NCBI RefSeq assembly: GCF_000801105.2
Contig: NC_079519.1
Location: 4,276,668 to 4,340,667, forward strand
Length of the DNA stretch: 64,000 bases
Direction: 5' to 3'
Source of the DNA: Raphanus sativus
Taxonomy: Eukaryota; Streptophyta; Magnoliopsida; Brassicales; Brassicaceae
The notes under the pieces were generated by a model. That model saw only the letters and a list, made by a program, of their open reading frames with translations. It had not been told where the DNA came from and ran no database searches. The translations under genes and the position numbers were made by a program. Shown piece by piece: positions 60,998 through 64,000 of this stretch; the stretch's first letter is position 1; every line of letters starts with the position of its first letter.

Positions 60998-62418
60998 CAA
61001 TTATTTGGTTTTTATGATTTAATTATTTACAAATTTATGCTTTATTTTAATTAAATTTTCTAAGAATAATTTTTTTTATTTTCATTATTTAATTATTTTA
61101 TCAAAAATGATTTCAGTATGTATAAAATATTTATATGAATATTATATCAGATTTTTATTAATTAAAAGAAATGAAAAGAGAAGTTAAACAAAAATTTCCC
61201 AAAACAGTATCAAAACAAAATAACCATATTATCTAGATGTACTAATTCTGTTCAGTTGCAAACGAAATATTATTTTAAATTTAAATTAAAAATAATTAAT
61301 CAATTACCAAAATGTTACTATATACAGCTGAAAGATTTATATAAATGTAAAATGGTTAAATAAAAAGTGATAAATGTAATAAATTATCAAATCAAATTAT
61401 AAAGTGAAAAGAACATTGACAAAGAGAAGTGTGAACAAAATTTCCCTTTCAAACATTTATTTATTTTATTTATTTATTTATTTTTTTTTTCAAACATTTA
61501 TTATTAAGCATATATTTATGATGAAAATAAAATAGTAAAAGAGACGCAAGGTACGTAATGCATACAGTACGGGGTAAGATTATGAGCAAGGCCACTTTGC
61601 AAACACGAGGTAAAACTAATGTGTAAATATAATTAAATCTGTGATGTCCCCAAGCCATAGCCGGCCATTGCTTGTCGACCATCAATTTTATTTCAAATAA
61701 TATGATATTTAAGCATGACTGAAAAATGCTAGTCTACGACTAGTTTGTGTTGATCCTAAGTTTTATATTATCGTAGATGTTTCAAAATAACATAAGTATT
61801 GTTTTGTCTTCCTTTTATACTATTCCAATATCCTGTGAAAGAACATAAGATATTAATAATTGCGATGATTCAAACGTACAGAAGACTATGTTTTGATAAG
61901 TAGAATGTCGCTGTATTGCTTTATGTGTGTGGCTAATTTGATGTTTTAAAATAGTATACATTTTTCTCTACGACATGTACATGCTTCTAATGAAGTTCAT
62001 CTGCTGTTCATAATCTAAAATAGTTCGAATATAGAAACATGGCACATGTCTAAATCTAATGAACAAATCTTGTAAAACATGTTAAGAGTAAAACAATATT
62101 CGAACATGAAAGAATCACGACCTAACACGTCAAAAACATCGAAAGGTCGTGAGACGAACGAAAGAAGAAACAATATTGACACGAATGTTCCTTCTAATCG
62201 GTGGATCAACTCAATTAGGGTACGAAGACTACAACTCGATAAGATCAAAAATGTGCACCCAAAAAAGACTTACATAGTTACTTACATATACATATATATG
62301 TTAGCCGTATTAATATTCTGCATGGCTCAATTTGACAAAACTCGATAAGAGCAAACATGTGTTACATGATGTATATCGTATGTTTTATCTATTCGTTTGA
62401 TCATGATGTATTGCTATG
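60998..62418. other. AT-rich intergenic; no gene seen
   Basis: The first few hundred bases are extremely AT-rich, with an ATTT run near 61460. Short frames at 61470-61685 and 62015-62348 show no coding character. Nothing recognisable. Confidence 0.4.
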
Positions 62419-62468
62419 CATGTATCTGATGAAGAAAAAAAAAAAAAAAAAATGTATCTGATGAAGAA
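62419..62468. repeat. 17-bp direct repeat around a poly(A) run
   Basis: ATGTATCTGATGAAGAA occurs at about 62420-62436 and again at 62452-62468, separated only by about 15 A. This is how a target-site duplication around the tail of a heavily 5'-truncated retroposon would look. Slippage is an alternative. Confidence 0.8.
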
Positions 62469-64000
62469 GACGTGTGCTTACGGGGATGTACGGTGGTGCG
62501 TTTCAGAGCCGTCACGACACCGTTTCGAAGACCGTTCTCAATTATTATTTGCTATGGAAATGTCACCGATTAAATTGGCTTCGAAGCGCTGACCATGACG
62601 CGACTAAGATTGTACAAATACAAATCTATCTCAAAAGTCAAAGATCGTGCAAGAAGAAAAGAACAGATTTCTCGGGATCATTTTAGTACTTCTTCACAGA
62701 GACAAGCACATAAACACAAAGTACTACAATGAATGGCTTAGATCCGTCTGTAAGAATTTCGCAGTTTCAACTTTCAACGATGGGTCCCACTGGTAAAACT
62801 CATGACGGCGACGCGTGTCGCTTGCACGTGATGAGTGATGATCCACTCAAAACTGTCCTTTCTTTTTTTTCTCAACTTAGATCCGTTTTGTGTCATTCAT
62901 CCATCACTGTGTACTTTCCTTTCTTCGAAGATGGGTTTGTTCTCGTTCACCTTCCACGACGGCGCGTGGGTGAAACCGCCGTGATAAAGTAAAGGTGTAA
63001 GAGAGAGATGGAGGATTTATTTTATTATCAGTAGTGTACAGAGAATATGGACCACATGATCCACTTATGGCCATGAGTCATCATAACGAACGAACGAGCA
63101 TCCCCTTCTCCCATTTTCTTTTTGAGTACACTTTATATATGACAATTACGTCACGGCAGTATAATTTAGTTTCGATTCTTCTTTTTTCTCTTTTTATCAT
63201 ATATGGTTTCTTCTCTGTTTTGTTTCTTTCCTAAATATAGTTTCTGAATTTATTATAGGTTGAAAAATAAGCCTTGACCTCTACAACCACCTCCATTTCC
63301 TCATAAACTACATTTATGTGTCGTTTTTCTTCGACTAAAGTTAGGTCTTAAATAACGTGTCTTAATGTTGTCAATTAAGTTTTAAAATTAGCGTATAGTT
63401 CTCACATTTAATTTCATTGAAGTCATGTGACTAATTAAACCTCGTTTATCCATTTCCTCATAAATTACATAAATGTATTTTTATTATAAAAAGACTAGGT
63501 GATTGTGATTTTCCGTGCACACACTCCCATTTTTTGTTGGTTATGAAATTACTATACAAGGAGTATATTGCAAATGTTTCATAATTGTTTTGGAAGATAT
63601 GAAAACCGTCTACTTCATTTTGTAAATTGGTTCATTGACTTTAAGAAACAAAACTAAAATAAAGCAAAAGGTGACTAAGTGTTAGAACTTAACTAGGTAG
63701 CCTCATCCTATTATAAATGGCATCACAAAACCTCCACCAATAATTTTCTCCACCAGCAAAAACGGTTGTTCCTGCAATAAAAACAAAACCTCATAATCAC
63801 GAAAAACTTTGAAACTATGTTATTTTGATTGACTTGTAGTTGTTAATTTCTTTCCATGGTGTCAACTAATGGATTGGCACATTTTCATCGGTTACTTGCA
63901 AATCTAGAGAATTATAATGGGAAAGCATTCCCAGTAATAGTATGTCATGCTTTCTCATTCTCCATTTTCAAACATTGGAAAATGGGAAAGCATAAAGAGT
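62469..64000. other. Right end of window; possible promoter or gene remnant at 62480-62990
   Basis: The part at 62480-62990 has clearly higher GC. It contains ACGCGTGTCGCTTGCACGTG at 62810-62829, with a CACGTG box. An 87-codon frame at 62729-62992 (MNGLDPSVRISQFQ...) matches nothing I know. It may be a leader, a promoter or a decayed gene. From 63000 the sequence is AT-rich again without a gene. Confidence 0.35.
63947..63993. repeat. Imperfect inverted repeat at the window end
   Basis: ATGCTTTC...CCATTTTC pairs with GAAAATGG...GAAAGCAT around a short loop, with a few unpaired bases in the left arm. It may be the edge of a MITE that continues beyond the window. Confidence 0.5.

Overview
The window is nuclear DNA of a flowering plant, almost certainly Brassicaceae and probably tribe Brassiceae (my inference). 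Its genes have spliceosomal GT-AG introns, the intergenic DNA is very AT-rich, and there are plant Helitrons, MITEs and satellites. The right half holds four genes in the same order as Arabidopsis At1g71930 to At1g71960, as I remember it: VND7, a TVP38/VTT-domain membrane protein, a small I9-type proteinase-inhibitor protein and ABCG25. A run of exactly 100 Ns (20883-20982) marks a scaffold gap of unknown size.

Left half. Bases 1-5220 and 30931-36152 are two almost identical copies of one segment; I found only two 1-bp indels between them. At the end of the left copy sits a Helitron of 15,655 bp (5221-20875). It starts with TC, ends with a GC-rich hairpin plus CTAG, and lies between A and T. 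The right copy carries the uninterrupted target at 36152/36153, so the empty site is visible in the same window. The Helitron encodes two replication-protein-A-like OB-fold proteins (6156-8555 and 9445-11768) and a 12-exon RepHel transposase (12345-18692). In all three the exons join into open frames (455, 525 and 1785 codons). RepHel keeps its HUH motif, both catalytic tyrosines and the helicase Walker motifs. Its job would be rolling-circle transposition, with the RPA-like proteins as likely single-strand-DNA partners.

Middle. After the gap comes a satellite array of about 15 units of about 347 bp (20983-26162), with traces of a three-unit higher-order repeat. It abuts a broken F-box-associated gene end (26163-26595). 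A 162-aa plant protein of unknown function follows (28355-28843). After the second duplicate copy, another Helitron 3' end lies at 38373-38401.

Right half. VND7 (44088-45629, +) is the NAC master switch for vessel cell formation and seems to have a long 5'-UTR intron. The VTT-domain gene (46692-47925, +) encodes a predicted endomembrane protein. The inhibitor gene (50560-51273, -) is followed by a truncated, stop-containing tandem copy whose intron is split by a 1.08-kb hAT element with an 8-bp target duplication. ABCG25 (52266-57986, -), the abscisic-acid exporter, has a 3.5-kb intron with a Stowaway MITE and a promoter with clustered ACGT boxes. A second, unrelated satellite of seven units of about 338 bp lies 0.4-3 kb upstream of that promoter (58622-60997). 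The last 3 kb is AT-rich with no convincing gene. I saw no rRNA, tRNA or CRISPR array.
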